From: Marinomonas spartinae
GTDB taxonomy: Bacteria; Pseudomonadota; Gammaproteobacteria; Pseudomonadales; Marinomonadaceae
Reading direction: 5' to 3'
Assembly: GCF_900089775.1 (NCBI RefSeq)
Contig: NZ_FLOB01000002.1
Span: 372,001 to 436,000, forward strand
DNA: 64,000 nt
The translations under genes and the position numbers were made by a program. The notes under the pieces were generated by a model that was not told the DNA's origin, made no database searches, and worked only from the letters and a program-made list of their open reading frames with translations. Shown piece by piece: positions 8,207 to 18,010 of this stretch. Position 1 is the stretch's first letter, and each line of letters begins with the position of its first letter.

Positions 8207-9913
8207 CTAGAATAAACAATAGAGTTGAGCAAGTGGTAACACCTCAGCAGGCTCACAGGTCAGCAACTCCCCATCGGCACGGACTTCATAGGTTTGTGGG
8301 TCGACTGTAATATTGGGCAACCAATCGTTATGCACCATGTCCAGTTTGGAAATACTGCGGGTGTTTTGGCAGGCCACCAAGGTACGATCCAGCCCCAGTT
8401 TTTCTTTTAGTCCATTATTCAGTGCCGCTTTCGAGACAAAGGTCACAGAAGTCGCTGCTGCAGCTTTGCCAAATGAACCAAACATAGGGCGGTAGTGAAC
8501 GGGTTGCGGTGTTGGAATAGACGCATTTGGGTCACCCATCGGCGCACTGGCAATCATGCCGCCCTTAATAATCATTGACGGTTTGACACCAAAGAATGCG
8601 GGCTTCCATAACACCAAGTCCGCTAATTTCCCCGGCTCGATGGAGCCTACTTCGTGACTGACGCCATGGGCTATAGCAGGATTAATGGTGTACTTGGCGA
8701 TATAACGACGAGCACGGAAGTTATCCGCTCCCAGTTCTTCATCTTCTGGTAGCAAACCAAATTGCTGTTTCATCTTATGGGCAGTTTGCCATGTGCGAGT
8801 AATCACTTCGCCAACACGGCCCATGGCTTGGGAGTCAGACGAAATCATACTGAACGCCCCCCGGTCATGAAGAATGTCTTCGGCAGCAATGGTTTCTTTA
8901 CGAATACGAGAATCGGCAAAGGCCACGTCTTCTGGAATATTGCTGTCCAAATGGTGACACACCATCAACATATCCAAATGCTCATCCACGGTATTGCGTG
9001 TGTAGGGTCGAGTTGGGTTGGTGGAGGAAGGCAAAACATTGGGGTTAGAGCACGCTTGGATAATATCTGGTGCGTGTCCACCACCTGCGCCTTCGGTATG
9101 ATAAGTGTGAATCACACGGTCTTTAAAGGCACCAATGGTGCTGTCGACAAAGCCGGACTCGTTTAAGGTGTCAGTATGTATTGCCACTTGTACATCGTAT
9201 TTTTCCGCGACACTCAAGCAGCAATCAATGGACGCGGGTGTGGTGCCCCAGTCTTCGTGAAGTTTTAAACCAAAGGCGCCGGCTTCAAGCTGTTCTTCTA
9301 AGGCCTCTGGTAAACTAGCGTTGCCTTTGCCGAGGAAGCCTAGGTTCATGGGCATGCTGTCTGTGGATTGTAGCATTTTACCTATGTACCAAGGCCCTGG
9401 TGTACAAGTGGTTGCATTGGTCCCCGTCGCAGGACCTGTACCACCGCCGAACATGGTTGTGACGCCAGAGGTCAGCGCTTCTTCAATTTGCTGCGGACAA
9501 ATGAAGTGAATGTGTGCATCGATGCCACCTGCGGTAAGGATTGAGCCTTCCCCTGCAATCACTTCCGTCCCAGGCCCAACCACAATGTCTACATTGTCCT
9601 GAACATCTGGATTCCCCGCTTTGCCGACTTTGACAATACGGCCTTCTTTGATGCCAACATCGCCTTTTACAATGCCCCAGTGGTCTAGCACTAGAGCATT
9701 GGTGATGACCAGATCTACGGCGATGTCATTGGTGACTTGGCTCTGTCCCATACCATCACGGATGACTTTACCACCGCCAAATTTCACTTCATCACCATAG
9801 GTGGTGAAATCTTTTTCCACTTGAATCCAAAGGTCAGTATCCCCTAAACGCACACGATCTCCCGTAGTGGGGCCGAACATTTGGGCGTAACTTTGTCTAT
9901 CCATCTTTGCCAT
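8207..9913 (-). CDS. ureC: Urease alpha subunit
   Basis: Catalytic subunit of urease (urea + H2O to NH3 and carbamate). 568 residues, the standard length. Visible are the nickel-ligand region [14 protein letters not shown], the carbamylated-Lys segment [14 protein letters not shown], the [10 protein letters not shown] ligand region, the active-site flap [22 protein letters not shown] with its catalytic His, and the conserved C-terminal region [19 protein letters not shown] precedes the ATG at 9913, whose first base is shared with the ureB stop (TAATG overlap). No key residue appears missing. Confidence 0.98.
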   Translation of the reverse strand: MAKMDRQSYAQMFGPTTGDRVRLGDTDLWIQVEKDFTTYGDEVKFGGGKVIRDGMGQSQVTNDIAVDLVITNALVLDHWGIVKGDVGIKEGRIVKVGKAGNPDVQDNVDIVVGPGTEVIAGEGSILTAGGIDAHIHFICPQQIEEALTSGVTTMFGGGTGPATGTNATTCTPGPWYIGKMLQSTDSMPMNLGFLGKGNASLPEALEEQLEAGAFGLKLHEDWGTTPASIDCCLSVAEKYDVQVAIHTDTLNESGFVDSTIGAFKDRVIHTYHTEGAGGGHAPDIIQACSNPNVLPSSTNPTRPYTRNTVDEHLDMLMVCHHLDSNIPEDVAFADSRIRKETIAAEDILHDRGAFSMISSDSQAMGRVGEVITRTWQTAHKMKQQFGLLPEDEELGADNFRARRYIAKYTINPAIAHGVSHEVGSIEPGKLADLVLWKPAFFGVKPSMIIKGGMIASAPMGDPNASIPTPQPVHYRPMFGSFGKAAAATSVTFVSKAALNNGLKEKLGLDRTLVACQNTRSISKLDMVHNDWLPNITVDPQTYEVRADGELLTCEPAEVLPLAQLYCLF

Positions 9914-10230
9914 TATTCTGCTCCTACCAATGTGCCCATGACATCGCCACGAAAACCGTAGATGGTTTTGGTACCTGCGTATTCCACCAATTCCACTTCC
10001 CGGCCTTGGCCTGGCTCGAAGCGAATAGCGGTGCCCGAAGCGATGTTGAGTCGAAAGCCTTTAGTAGACTCACGATCAAAAGAGAGAGCGGGATTAACTT
10101 CGTAGAAGTGGTAATGGGAGCCAACTTGGACAGGGCGATCTCCAGTATTTTCGACACGAACTTTGACGGTTTTACGGCCAACATTGAGCTCAATGTCCCC
10201 TTTAGCAACTTGTATTTCACCTGGAATCAT
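9913..10230 (-). CDS. ureB: Urease beta subunit
   Basis: Structural small subunit of bacterial three-chain urease. The 105 residues start [21 protein letters not shown] and contain [40 protein letters not shown] and the C-terminal GFRGDVMG, all typical of UreB. Its stop codon overlaps the ureC start by one base, so the two are translationally coupled; ureA ends 23 nt upstream. Confidence 0.97.
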   Translation of the reverse strand: MIPGEIQVAKGDIELNVGRKTVKVRVENTGDRPVQVGSHYHFYEVNPALSFDRESTKGFRLNIASGTAIRFEPGQGREVELVEYAGTKTIYGFRGDVMGTLVGAE

Positions 10231-10253
10231 GATGCTTTCCTTTTAAAAAGAAC

Positions 10254-10556
10254 CTAGTTGATAGGGTTGTGAACAGTGACTAGTTTTGTTCCATCAGGGA
10301 AGGTGGCTTCCACCTGAACCTCATGAATCAAATCCACCACACCGTCCATCACTTGATCGGCACTTAATAAAGTCTTGCCATAGCTCATTAGCTCAGCAAC
10401 GGTTTTACCATCGCGCGCGCCTTCAATGATTTCCATGGTGATGTAAGCCATGGCTTCAGGGTAATTCAGTTTCAAACCACGGTTTAAGCGACGTTCGGCA
10501 AGCAGAGCAGCGGTGAAAACAAGAAGTTTGTCTTTTTCTCTTGGGAGTAATTCCAT
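10254..10556 (-). CDS. ureA: Urease gamma subunit
   Basis: The 100-residue UreA begins [39 protein letters not shown], the canonical family start, and contains [24 protein letters not shown] and the [16 protein letters not shown] tail. Together with UreB and UreC it makes the (ABC)3 urease core. Separate ureA and ureB genes are the usual proteobacterial arrangement, unlike the fused chain of Helicobacter. Confidence 0.98.
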   Translation of the reverse strand: MELLPREKDKLLVFTAALLAERRLNRGLKLNYPEAMAYITMEIIEGARDGKTVAELMSYGKTLLSADQVMDGVVDLIHEVQVEATFPDGTKLVTVHNPIN

Positions 10557-10629
10557 CTTAAATGCCTTTTTTCTGTCTTTCGTTATTAGTTGTTAATTTT
10601 CCTTCCCCTTATGTAAAGAGAGAGGAGGA

Positions 10630-11571
10630 TTACGTTGCCCAAATTCTCGGTTCACAGGCCTCTTTGTTAATCAAAGCTGGGCGAAGTAGGTGCCAGCATT
10701 GAGTGAATAATTGTTTTACCTGTTCGCTATCATGATGAATACAGCGCACCATGATAAAGTCGTCAACTAGGGTTGCGCCGCTTAATGCAGGATGGGCTTG
10801 GCACAAGCCACGTAATGCATCGATGAGTTCATCATAATTGTGTTTTTGGTCAAAAGGGCCTGCAATCATTAGGCCATTTACTGGTTTGTTGTCTAGCCCC
10901 GCTTTCGCTGTGAATATCCCTCGGCTCTGGTCGTCAATAACGAGTCGTTCACGTACTTTTAGGCGACCATTTTGATAAATCTGCAAGCCTTGCTCGGCGT
11001 GGCCAGCTTCAAAGGTTTCTTGGTTCGCTGGTAAGCCAAAACAAGTAACTTCCCAGCCAATGAAGGTTGCATTACCGGTGAGATTAATACGGTTTTCTAG
11101 GCGAACATGGGCGTTTGGGTAGAGAATGGTCTCCTGAGGTAACCATTCCATAATGCTGTTGTGAGCAACGTTCAACTCAACGGTTTGATGCTGTAAGGTT
11201 TTGTCTTCACGGGCACGATAAGCACGCCCAGCACCTGGCGTGGTGATGAGCGTGTGGGTGTTTTCCGCGAGGTGGGCGGTGATGGTTAAGCGATCTCCCG
11301 AGACCATACCGCCAGGAGGATGCAACAAATAAATGTGGGCGACTGCTGGGCCTTCAGGGTAAAAGGGTTTTTGAACATAAAGCGGGCCTTGGTGATCACA
11401 GGTTTTCAGCACTGTACCACGGGCAGTTTTGGCTAGCCCTAAGGTTAAAAAAGCATGCCAAGATGAGGCTTGCTTACCAGGCCTTGTGACTGGTGATGTG
11501 TTGCCTTGGGGATCGGTTCCATCTTGGAGAGCGGTTTCATCCTCCAAGGCAAGATTATGTGTGTTGTTCAT
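10630..11571 (-). CDS. ureD: Urease accessory protein UreD
   Basis: UreD (UreH in some species) is the scaffold that first binds apo-urease and recruits UreF-UreG. The 313-residue protein has GPLYVQKPFYPEGPAVAHIYLLHPPGGMVSGDRL, TTPGAGRAYRA and EWLPQETILYPNA, all family motifs. The first ~35 residues (EDETALQDGTDPQGNTSPVTR) are a polar extension not needed for the family match, so the exact start is less sure than the rest. It is the first gene of the ure part, 66 nt after urtE on the minus strand, with ureA following. Confidence 0.95.
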   Translation of the reverse strand: MNNTHNLALEDETALQDGTDPQGNTSPVTRPGKQASSWHAFLTLGLAKTARGTVLKTCDHQGPLYVQKPFYPEGPAVAHIYLLHPPGGMVSGDRLTITAHLAENTHTLITTPGAGRAYRAREDKTLQHQTVELNVAHNSIMEWLPQETILYPNAHVRLENRINLTGNATFIGWEVTCFGLPANQETFEAGHAEQGLQIYQNGRLKVRERLVIDDQSRGIFTAKAGLDNKPVNGLMIAGPFDQKHNYDELIDALRGLCQAHPALSGATLVDDFIMVRCIHHDSEQVKQLFTQCWHLLRPALINKEACEPRIWAT

Positions 11572-11637
11572 CGATTCCCTAATGTTTTGGATATTGCGGG
11601 TCTAGTCTTTGCAAACATGGGGTATGAAATAAAATTT

Positions 11638-12369
11638 TCACACGGCGAGATACTGTTTTATCAGTTTCTCATCAAGTTTGTCCATATCATCAGACGCGAC
11701 AATACGACCTTTTTCCATTAAACGAAACTCTTTACCAACACGTTTTGCGAAGCCTAGCTTCTGCTCCACCAGAATAACGGTGAGGTTTTCCTCTTTATTG
11801 AGCTTGAGAATCACATCGCCAATTTGCTTTACAATGTTTGGCTGAATTCCTTCGTTAGGTTCGTCTAGAATCAGTACTTTGGGTTCAATTACTAAGGCTC
11901 GACCGATGGCAAGTTGCTGTTGCTGGCCACCGGACAAATCGCCACCACGGCGATGCAGCATGTCTTTTAACACCGGAAAAAGCTCAAAAATTTTATCAGG
12001 GATGTCCTTTGGACTATCTTTTAGTGTTCCTTGTAGAGAATCTTTAGCGCGCTTGCTGCGAACGGGCAAACCAATGCGCAGGTTTTCTTCTACGGTGAGC
12101 ATGGGGAAAATATCGCGACCCTGTGGTACATAGCCTATGCCAGCGTAGGCGCGTTTTTCAGCACTCTGCTTATTTAACACCTCACCATCCATGGTGATTT
12201 CGCCACTTTGGATGGGGAGTAATCCCATAATGGCTTTAAGTAGTGTGGTTTTTCCGACACCGTTGCGGCCCATGATGCAGGTAATAGAGCCCGGTTTGAT
12301 TGTTAAATCCAGCCCCCAGAGGATTTGTGTGCCACCGTATAATTGATCGACATTGTTAATGGATATCAT
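11638..12369 (-). CDS. urtE: Urea ABC transporter ATPase UrtE
   Basis: LivF-type ATPase of the high-affinity urea importer. Walker A GRNGVGKTTLLKAIMG, signature LSGGQQQQLAIGRALV and Walker B KVLILDEPNEGIQPN are intact. The NEGIQP wording after Walker B is typical of UrtE within the branched-chain amino acid transporter family. The start codon overlaps the urtD stop by 4 nt (ATGA). Assignment to urea rather than amino acids comes from its position between urtABCD and ureD. Confidence 0.95.
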   Translation of the reverse strand: MISINNVDQLYGGTQILWGLDLTIKPGSITCIMGRNGVGKTTLLKAIMGLLPIQSGEITMDGEVLNKQSAEKRAYAGIGYVPQGRDIFPMLTVEENLRIGLPVRSKRAKDSLQGTLKDSPKDIPDKIFELFPVLKDMLHRRGGDLSGGQQQQLAIGRALVIEPKVLILDEPNEGIQPNIVKQIGDVILKLNKEENLTVILVEQKLGFAKRVGKEFRLMEKGRIVASDDMDKLDEKLIKQYLAV

Positions 12370-13238
12370 ACTTCTTCTCCTGTCGCTGTGCCGTCTTCGC
12401 TTTCGCCAAGGTAGACCTCAATCACATCTTTATTGTTTTGAATTTGATCCATCGTGCCTTCAGCCAGTACCGAGCCCTGATGTAGGACCGTAACTGTTCG
12501 TGCGATGCTGCGCACAAATTCCATATCGTGCTCGACGACAATAACGGTGCGCTCGCCTGCAAGGGAGGTTAGTAGCTCTGCCGTGCGCTCGGTTTCCTGT
12601 GGTGTCATGCCCGCGACGGGTTCGTCAATCAGCAAAAGTCTGGGATCAGACGCCAATAACATGCCGATTTCCAGCCACTGTTTTTGCCCATGAGATAAAG
12701 CGCCAGCCAGCATAAAGCGTTGTTGCGCTAAACCGATGATTTTTAACACCTCATCAATACGATCTATTTGCGTGGGAGTTAAACGGGAAAACAGGGTCGG
12801 TAGCACACGTTTATCGGTTTTCAGTGATAGTTCCAAATTATCGAATACGGTTTGTTCTTCAAATACCGTGGGTTTTTGGAATTTACGACCGATACCGAGT
12901 TGAGCTATTTGCGCTTCGTCTTTGCTCAGCAAGTTTTGGGTTTGACCAAAATACACTGTGCCAGCATCGCATTGGGTTTTGCCTGTGATCACATCCATCA
13001 AGGTGGTTTTGCCGGCTCCATTGGCGCCAATCAAGCAGCGCAATTCACCATCGTTCACATAGAGGTTAAGGTTATTGAGGGCTTTAAAGCCATCAAAACT
13101 CAGGTTCAAACCTTCTACATAGAGAATGATGTTCTTGTCCACATTCACTTTGTTGTTTTCTGGGGCAAGAAACGGCCATACTTGATCGGGGCGAAACGTC
13201 TCACGTAAGCTGCCTACAGCGTTATCAATCGCTTTCAT
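12366..13238 (-). CDS. urtD: Urea ABC transporter ATPase UrtD
   Basis: LivG-type ATPase. After a ~40-residue N-terminal extension it shows ILYVEGLNLSFDGFKALNNLN, Walker A GANGAGKTTLMDVITG, an ABC signature that reads LSHGQKQWLEIGMLLA (SHGQ, as usual for UrtD) and Walker B LLLIDEPVAGMTPQE. Stops and starts overlap those of urtC and urtE by 4 nt each, so the transporter subunits are made in a coupled chain. Confidence 0.95.
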   Translation of the reverse strand: MKAIDNAVGSLRETFRPDQVWPFLAPENNKVNVDKNIILYVEGLNLSFDGFKALNNLNLYVNDGELRCLIGANGAGKTTLMDVITGKTQCDAGTVYFGQTQNLLSKDEAQIAQLGIGRKFQKPTVFEEQTVFDNLELSLKTDKRVLPTLFSRLTPTQIDRIDEVLKIIGLAQQRFMLAGALSHGQKQWLEIGMLLASDPRLLLIDEPVAGMTPQETERTAELLTSLAGERTVIVVEHDMEFVRSIARTVTVLHQGSVLAEGTMDQIQNNKDVIEVYLGESEDGTATGEEV

Positions 13239-14401
13239 GCGTTAGACTCCTTGACAGATGCGGTGGTATTGGCGGGTGGTGTTGGTGGCGTTTTTGAGCT
13301 GTGTTTACTCATAAGCTGTGCGTATACGCCTACCAGTCCTTTGGGTAAATACAAGGTGACGAGCACAAACATTGCTCCCAGAGCGAACAGCCAAGCATCC
13401 GGCATAATGGCGGTAAAGCGAGTTTTCGCATAATTGACTAATAGGGCTCCAATGATCGCCCCAATCAAGGTACCTCGACCACCTACTGCTACCCAAATGA
13501 CCATTTCAATGGAGTTGATGGGAGAGAATTCGCCCGGGTTAATAATGCCCACTTGTGGCACATATAACGCTCCGGCAATCCCCGCAATGACTGCGGAGAA
13601 GACAAACAACCACACTTTATAATGATCAGTTCGATAGCCAATAAAACGCGAGCGAGCTTCGGCATCACGAATGGCTAGAATTACCTTACCAAAACGGGAG
13701 GAGAGGATTTTTTGGCATATGACAAACAGCAACGCCAGAATGACACCCGTAATGGCAAAGAGCGCCACACGGGTATGATCCGATTGCAAATCAAAACCAA
13801 GGATGTCTTTAAAATCCGTTAAGCCATTATTGCCACCAAAGCCCATCTCGTTACGAAAGAAAGCCAGCATCAACGCATACGTCAGTGCTTGTGTCATGAT
13901 GGACAAATAGACGCCCGTTACACGGGAACGAAACGCCAGCCAACCGAACACAAACGCCAATAGGCCAGGGACGAGCACTACCATGATCATGGCAAGCCAA
14001 AAGTGATCCATGCCGTGCCAGAACCAAGGTAACTGCTTCCAACCCAGGAAGATCATAAAATCGGGTAGATTAGGGTTGCCATACACTCCACGGTCACCAA
14101 TTTGACGCATTAAATACATCCCCATGGCGTAACCGCCCAAGGCGAAAAAAGCGCCGTGGCCCAAACTTAATATTCCGCAATAGCCCCAGATAATATCCAC
14201 AGCCAATGCCAGCATGGCATAGCACAGATACTTACCCAGCAAGGTAATGGAGTAAGTACTCACATGGAAGACAGAGTCCGCAGGCAGTAACAAGTTAGAC
14301 AAACAAGCAAAAGCGGTGAGCGCCAACAAGATCACCACAAACGGCATAGTGTGCTTGCCAGAGGTACGTCCAGCGGAAAAATACTGACTAAGACGGCTCA
14401 T
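13235..14401 (-). CDS. urtC: Urea ABC transporter permease UrtC
   Basis: LivM-type inner-membrane permease, 388 residues, with about ten hydrophobic helices. Family-typical stretches include LLGKYLCYAMLALAVDIIWG, GILSLGHGAFFALGGYAMGMYLM and NPGEFSPINSIEMVIWVAVGGRG. A polar Ser/Thr/Pro-rich tail (KHSSKTPPTPPANTTAS) ends the protein. Overlaps urtB and urtD by 4 nt. Confidence 0.95.
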   Translation of the reverse strand: MSRLSQYFSAGRTSGKHTMPFVVILLALTAFACLSNLLLPADSVFHVSTYSITLLGKYLCYAMLALAVDIIWGYCGILSLGHGAFFALGGYAMGMYLMRQIGDRGVYGNPNLPDFMIFLGWKQLPWFWHGMDHFWLAMIMVVLVPGLLAFVFGWLAFRSRVTGVYLSIMTQALTYALMLAFFRNEMGFGGNNGLTDFKDILGFDLQSDHTRVALFAITGVILALLFVICQKILSSRFGKVILAIRDAEARSRFIGYRTDHYKVWLFVFSAVIAGIAGALYVPQVGIINPGEFSPINSIEMVIWVAVGGRGTLIGAIIGALLVNYAKTRFTAIMPDAWLFALGAMFVLVTLYLPKGLVGVYAQLMSKHSSKTPPTPPANTTASVKESNA

Positions 14402-16056
14402 TCTGCGGCCCTCCCTTTTTGTGGAAAGAGTCCTTTAGGACGTTTTTGAATAAAGAGAATAATGAACACCAGTACTAAAATGGCAGACAATACTGCACCT
14501 GTGACGGGTTCTAAGAACTTGGTGGCAATCCCCAATGAAAAAGCCGCCACCAGGGTGCCCAGCAAGTTGCCGACTCCGCCAAACACCACCACCATAAAAG
14601 AGTTGATGATGTAGTCTTGTCCTAAATTTGGCCCGACGTTGGTCAGTTGGCTTAAGGCCACGCCTGCAATGCCAGCGATACCGGAACCTAAGCCGAATGT
14701 CATGGCATCTACCCAGGCGGTTCGAACCCCCATGGCTTTTGCCATATTGCGGTTTTGTGATACCGCTCGAACGTTTAAACCCAATGAGGTTTTCTTCAGC
14801 ACCATCACCAGAACGAGAAACACCAAAAGTGAAAAAGCCAAAATGTACAAACGGTTTAGTGTAAGGGAGAACACAGGATTGATTTCCCAAGAGCCGCTCA
14901 TCCAACTGGGTGAGGACACTTGACGGTTTAAGGGAGAGAAAATGGTGCGCACCAGCTGTTGCAGAATCAAGCTGATACCAAAGGTTGCCAGTAAGGTTTC
15001 CAATGGACGGCCATGAAGATGACGAATCACCAATCGTTCGATTAATACGCCGACCGATCCCGATACCAAAAAGGCTGCAGGGATCGCTACCCAGATAGAA
15101 TAGTCAATGTAATTTGGCATCATCAATTGCACTACATAGGTGGTGTAAGCGCCAAGCATGATCATCTCGCCGTGGGCCATATTAATGACTCCCATGACAC
15201 CAAAGGTAATCGCCAAGCCAATGGAGGCTAGCAACAAGACAGAACCAAGGCTCAGACCAAAGAATAATTGGTTTAAAAAGTTAAAGCGTTCCACTCGTTG
15301 GGCAATGTGTTTAAGTGCTGTTTGAGCGGCGCTCTTAATGGCAGGATTATCTTGATAGGTTAAGGTCGTCAGTTTATTACGTACATCGTTTTCCAAGCTG
15401 GTGGACAAACGGTCAATGGCGGCGATACGTGTTGAGTCAGGGAGGTTGGTTTGCGATGCGGTATTCATGGCTAAGGCCAAGCCCATTGTCTCTTTCACTT
15501 TTTTATTGGGTTCATTCGGATACAAGCGCTCCAGTGTGGCGATCGTATCTTTATCCAAATGGGCCAATAGCTCGCGTACCGCTGCTTCTCTGACGTCTGG
15601 AGAAGCGGCGGTTAAATGCACTCGTGCAATGGCATTACGCAAATACCCGCGTAGGCGATTATTAACGCGTATTTTTTTCAGGTCGTCTTCACTGATACTG
15701 GGCATCAAGACATGGCTGTATAAACCTTTGTAAAGACGTTGTCCCGACTCTTCTGTTGCGACAACAAGTTGACGATTGGCTTTAATAAAGTACAAATCAC
15801 CATGCATCATGGCATGGAACAGTGGCACCATGGATTCATCACTGACAGCTTCTAGCTGTTTCAGGATGGGCAATAATTTATTGAGTTTTGCTTGAGTCAG
15901 ATCAAGCACCAAAGGGGCGATGTTTGCTGGTGGTTGATTGGCGGTTGTATTAGATTCAGCGCCTTGCGCCAGTGGGGCTTGCTTGGTTTCAGCGCAGTGC
16001 GCCAAAGGCAATAGCAGCCCCAAAAGGCAACAGCAAAAGGCAAGTAAATGTCTCAA
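14398..16056 (-). CDS. urtB: Urea ABC transporter permease UrtB
   Basis: LivH-type permease, 552 residues. It begins with a signal peptide (MRHLLAFCCCLLGLLLPLAHC) and a ~230-residue extracytoplasmic region of helical, HEAT-like character (EAAVRELLAHLDKDTIATLERL), which is the usual N-terminal extension of UrtB compared with LivH. The membrane part starts near LFFGLSLGSVLLLASIGLAI and carries GVMGVINMAHGEMIMLGAY and VVVFGGVGNLLGTLVAA. It lies 176 nt after urtA, with a terminator-like hairpin in the gap. Confidence 0.95.
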   Translation of the reverse strand: MRHLLAFCCCLLGLLLPLAHCAETKQAPLAQGAESNTTANQPPANIAPLVLDLTQAKLNKLLPILKQLEAVSDESMVPLFHAMMHGDLYFIKANRQLVVATEESGQRLYKGLYSHVLMPSISEDDLKKIRVNNRLRGYLRNAIARVHLTAASPDVREAAVRELLAHLDKDTIATLERLYPNEPNKKVKETMGLALAMNTASQTNLPDSTRIAAIDRLSTSLENDVRNKLTTLTYQDNPAIKSAAQTALKHIAQRVERFNFLNQLFFGLSLGSVLLLASIGLAITFGVMGVINMAHGEMIMLGAYTTYVVQLMMPNYIDYSIWVAIPAAFLVSGSVGVLIERLVIRHLHGRPLETLLATFGISLILQQLVRTIFSPLNRQVSSPSWMSGSWEINPVFSLTLNRLYILAFSLLVFLVLVMVLKKTSLGLNVRAVSQNRNMAKAMGVRTAWVDAMTFGLGSGIAGIAGVALSQLTNVGPNLGQDYIINSFMVVVFGGVGNLLGTLVAAFSLGIATKFLEPVTGAVLSAILVLVFIILFIQKRPKGLFPQKGRAAE

Positions 16057-16140
16057 AGCGATACTCCATGGAATGGTTATGAAGGGGCAAAAAGATCGAG
16101 ATGAATAGGATGTAGCAATGACTTCGTACCGTGAGGAAAA

Positions 16141-16172
16141 AGGGCTCTCTGCTAACCGCTTAGAAGAGAGCC
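16141..16172 (-). terminator. Attenuator-type hairpin between urtA and urtB
   Basis: GGCTCTCT (16143-16150) pairs with AGAGAGCC (16165-16172). On the minus strand the stem is followed by CTTTTTCC, the layout of a Rho-independent terminator inside the operon. Partial termination here would raise urtA over the rest, as is common for ABC solute-binding proteins. Confidence 0.65.
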
Positions 16173-16232
16173 AACATTAACCTGGGAGGGTCAAATGCAT
16201 TCATTCAATAGGTCATATCCAATGACGTATGA

Positions 16233-17513
16233 TCAGTTTCCGCCAGAACATTGCTTGGTGACTGTGTTGTAATGGCCACAGTTAATTGGCGAGGTCCAAT
16301 CCGCAATGATGTTTTTAGAGCTTGGTAAATAGTTGGACCAAGCGTCTCCAGGGACGGTTTTATCTGTCTGCCAGACGGTTTCGAATTGACCATCGTCTTG
16401 AATTTCGCCAATCAGAACCGGTTTGCTGAGGTAATGGTTTTTGCCCATCACTGCCATACCGCCTGTTAAGTTTGGAAACTTCTGACCAATCATGGCTTTT
16501 TCCACCGCATCGACATTCGTCGTACCGGCTTTTTTCACGGCATCGACCCACATATTAAAGCCAATATAGGTAGCTTCCATTGGGTCGTTGGTGACGGCAT
16601 TCGGGTCGTGTTTATAGGCTTTCCATTCTTTAATAAATTTCTCATTTTCTGGCGTATCAACGCTTTCAAAATAGTTCCATGCCGCTAAATGCCCCACCAA
16701 GGGTTTGGTATCAATACCAGACAATTCCTGTTCTCCCACGGAGAAGGCAACCACAGGAATGTCTTCCGAGGAAATCCCTTGGTTCGCTAACTCTTTATAG
16801 AAAGGTACGTTCGCATCACCATTAATGGTGGAAATAACGGCTGTTTTTACTCCTTGGCTACCGAATTTTTTGATCTGAGAAACGATAGACTGCCAATCAG
16901 ACTGACCAAATGGGGTGTAATTGACCATAATGTCTTTGGCCGGAATGCCTTTCGATTTTAAATAGGCTTCAAGAATTTTATTGGTGGTACGAGGGTAAAC
17001 GTAATCTGTACCGGCAAGAACGAAACGTTTCACACCCAAATCGTTTATTAGGTAATTCACCGCAGGAATCGCTTGCTGATTTGGCGCGGCGCCAGTGTAA
17101 AAAATATTTTTAGAGGACTCTTCCCCTTCGAATTGCACCGGGTAGAACATCAAGCCATTGAGTTCTTCTAATACTGGCAACACAGATTTACGGGAGACCG
17201 ACGTCCAGCAACCGAAGATCACACTTACATGGTCTTTACTGATTAACTCGCGGGCTTTTTCCGCAAACAACGGCCAGTTAGAGGCAGGGTCTACGACCAC
17301 AGGAACAAGTTTCTTACCCAGCAAACCACCTTTGGCATTTTGCTCCTTGATCAGCATTAACACGGTATCTTTTAGTGTGCTTTCAGAAATCGCCATGGTG
17401 CCAGAAAGCGAATGCAACACCCCGACCTTAATCGTATCGGCGGCCAACGATGGCAGGGGGATCAGCGTCGCCCCAGTTAAGGCTATAGCGGAAACTAGCG
17501 TCTTCATTTTCAT
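16233..17513 (-). CDS. urtA: Urea ABC transporter substrate-binding protein UrtA
   Basis: Periplasmic binding protein that captures urea for UrtBCDE. Signal peptide MKMKTLVSAIALTGATLIPLPSLAA, then DTIKVGVLHSLSGTMAISES, the characteristic UrtA/FmdD start. Also seen are VIFGCWTSVSRKSVLPVLEELNGLMFYPVQFEGEE and KRFVLAGTDYVYPRTTNKI, both strongly conserved in urea/amide-binding members. 426 residues is normal. It heads the urt-ure operon; the 5' side holds a perfect palindrome (17661-17678) that may be an operator. Confidence 0.96.
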   Translation of the reverse strand: MKMKTLVSAIALTGATLIPLPSLAADTIKVGVLHSLSGTMAISESTLKDTVLMLIKEQNAKGGLLGKKLVPVVVDPASNWPLFAEKARELISKDHVSVIFGCWTSVSRKSVLPVLEELNGLMFYPVQFEGEESSKNIFYTGAAPNQQAIPAVNYLINDLGVKRFVLAGTDYVYPRTTNKILEAYLKSKGIPAKDIMVNYTPFGQSDWQSIVSQIKKFGSQGVKTAVISTINGDANVPFYKELANQGISSEDIPVVAFSVGEQELSGIDTKPLVGHLAAWNYFESVDTPENEKFIKEWKAYKHDPNAVTNDPMEATYIGFNMWVDAVKKAGTTNVDAVEKAMIGQKFPNLTGGMAVMGKNHYLSKPVLIGEIQDDGQFETVWQTDKTVPGDAWSNYLPSSKNIIADWTSPINCGHYNTVTKQCSGGN

Positions 17514-18010
17514 GTTCGAGTTTTCCTTCTAATGGGCTTGTCGTTTGAGAGAGCGAATGATCTAAATACCGTGTTCAACACGGCTTGAATCAAATTAAGT
17601 AAGCCAAGTCAGTATCTATAGAAATCGTCAAGAAATGTATTCGCAGAATGACCCAGGGGGATACGTCAAATGACGTATAGGGGCGTTTCTCGTATATCTC
17701 CGCGTAGGCTTATCAAGCGTCAAGGACGCCCTTTCGATCTATAGAGAGAGACGCTTCCATGTTTACGATGGGGTGGGTTTTTTTATGGTTTTTATTATAT
17801 TTTTATAGTATCGTTCATTTATTGTCATGGATGGTGTTAATGAGAAGGATTTTCATATCAAACAGCCTCTCTTAGCCTATCAAAAATGTATTTAATGTTG
17901 AGTTATGTTATTGGTTTTATTTCTTATGAAGCATGAAACTTAATGAGTAGCTTATTATTTTTTATTATAACTAATTGATTTTTGGTTGTTTGAAGGATGA
18001 GGGATGTTTT
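17514..18010. promoter_or_regulatory. Intergenic region upstream of urtA with palindrome
   Basis: This 497-bp gap holds the urtA promoter region on the minus strand and the leader of the plus-strand orphan gene. ATACGTCA-AA-TGACGTAT at 17661-17678 is a perfect 8-bp inverted repeat, a plausible operator. The octamer TGACGTAT recurs at 16223-16230 near the urtA stop, which may be chance. I looked for a sigma-54 -24/-12 element and found only matches with wrong spacing. The part after 17760 is AT-rich and featureless. Confidence 0.5.

Noticed and set aside
8762-9166. 134-codon open frame opposite ureC
   Set aside because: It is antisense to a strongly conserved urease gene, has no ribosome site and no recognisable protein; a codon-bias shadow.
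14435-14905. 156-codon open frame in another frame of urtB
   Set aside because: Lies fully within the conserved permease and does not resemble a protein family; a shadow frame.
17590-17665. Sigma-54 promoter for urtA
   Set aside because: Two GG/GC-like pairs were seen on the minus strand, but their spacing was off by two bases each (8 or 12 instead of 10).
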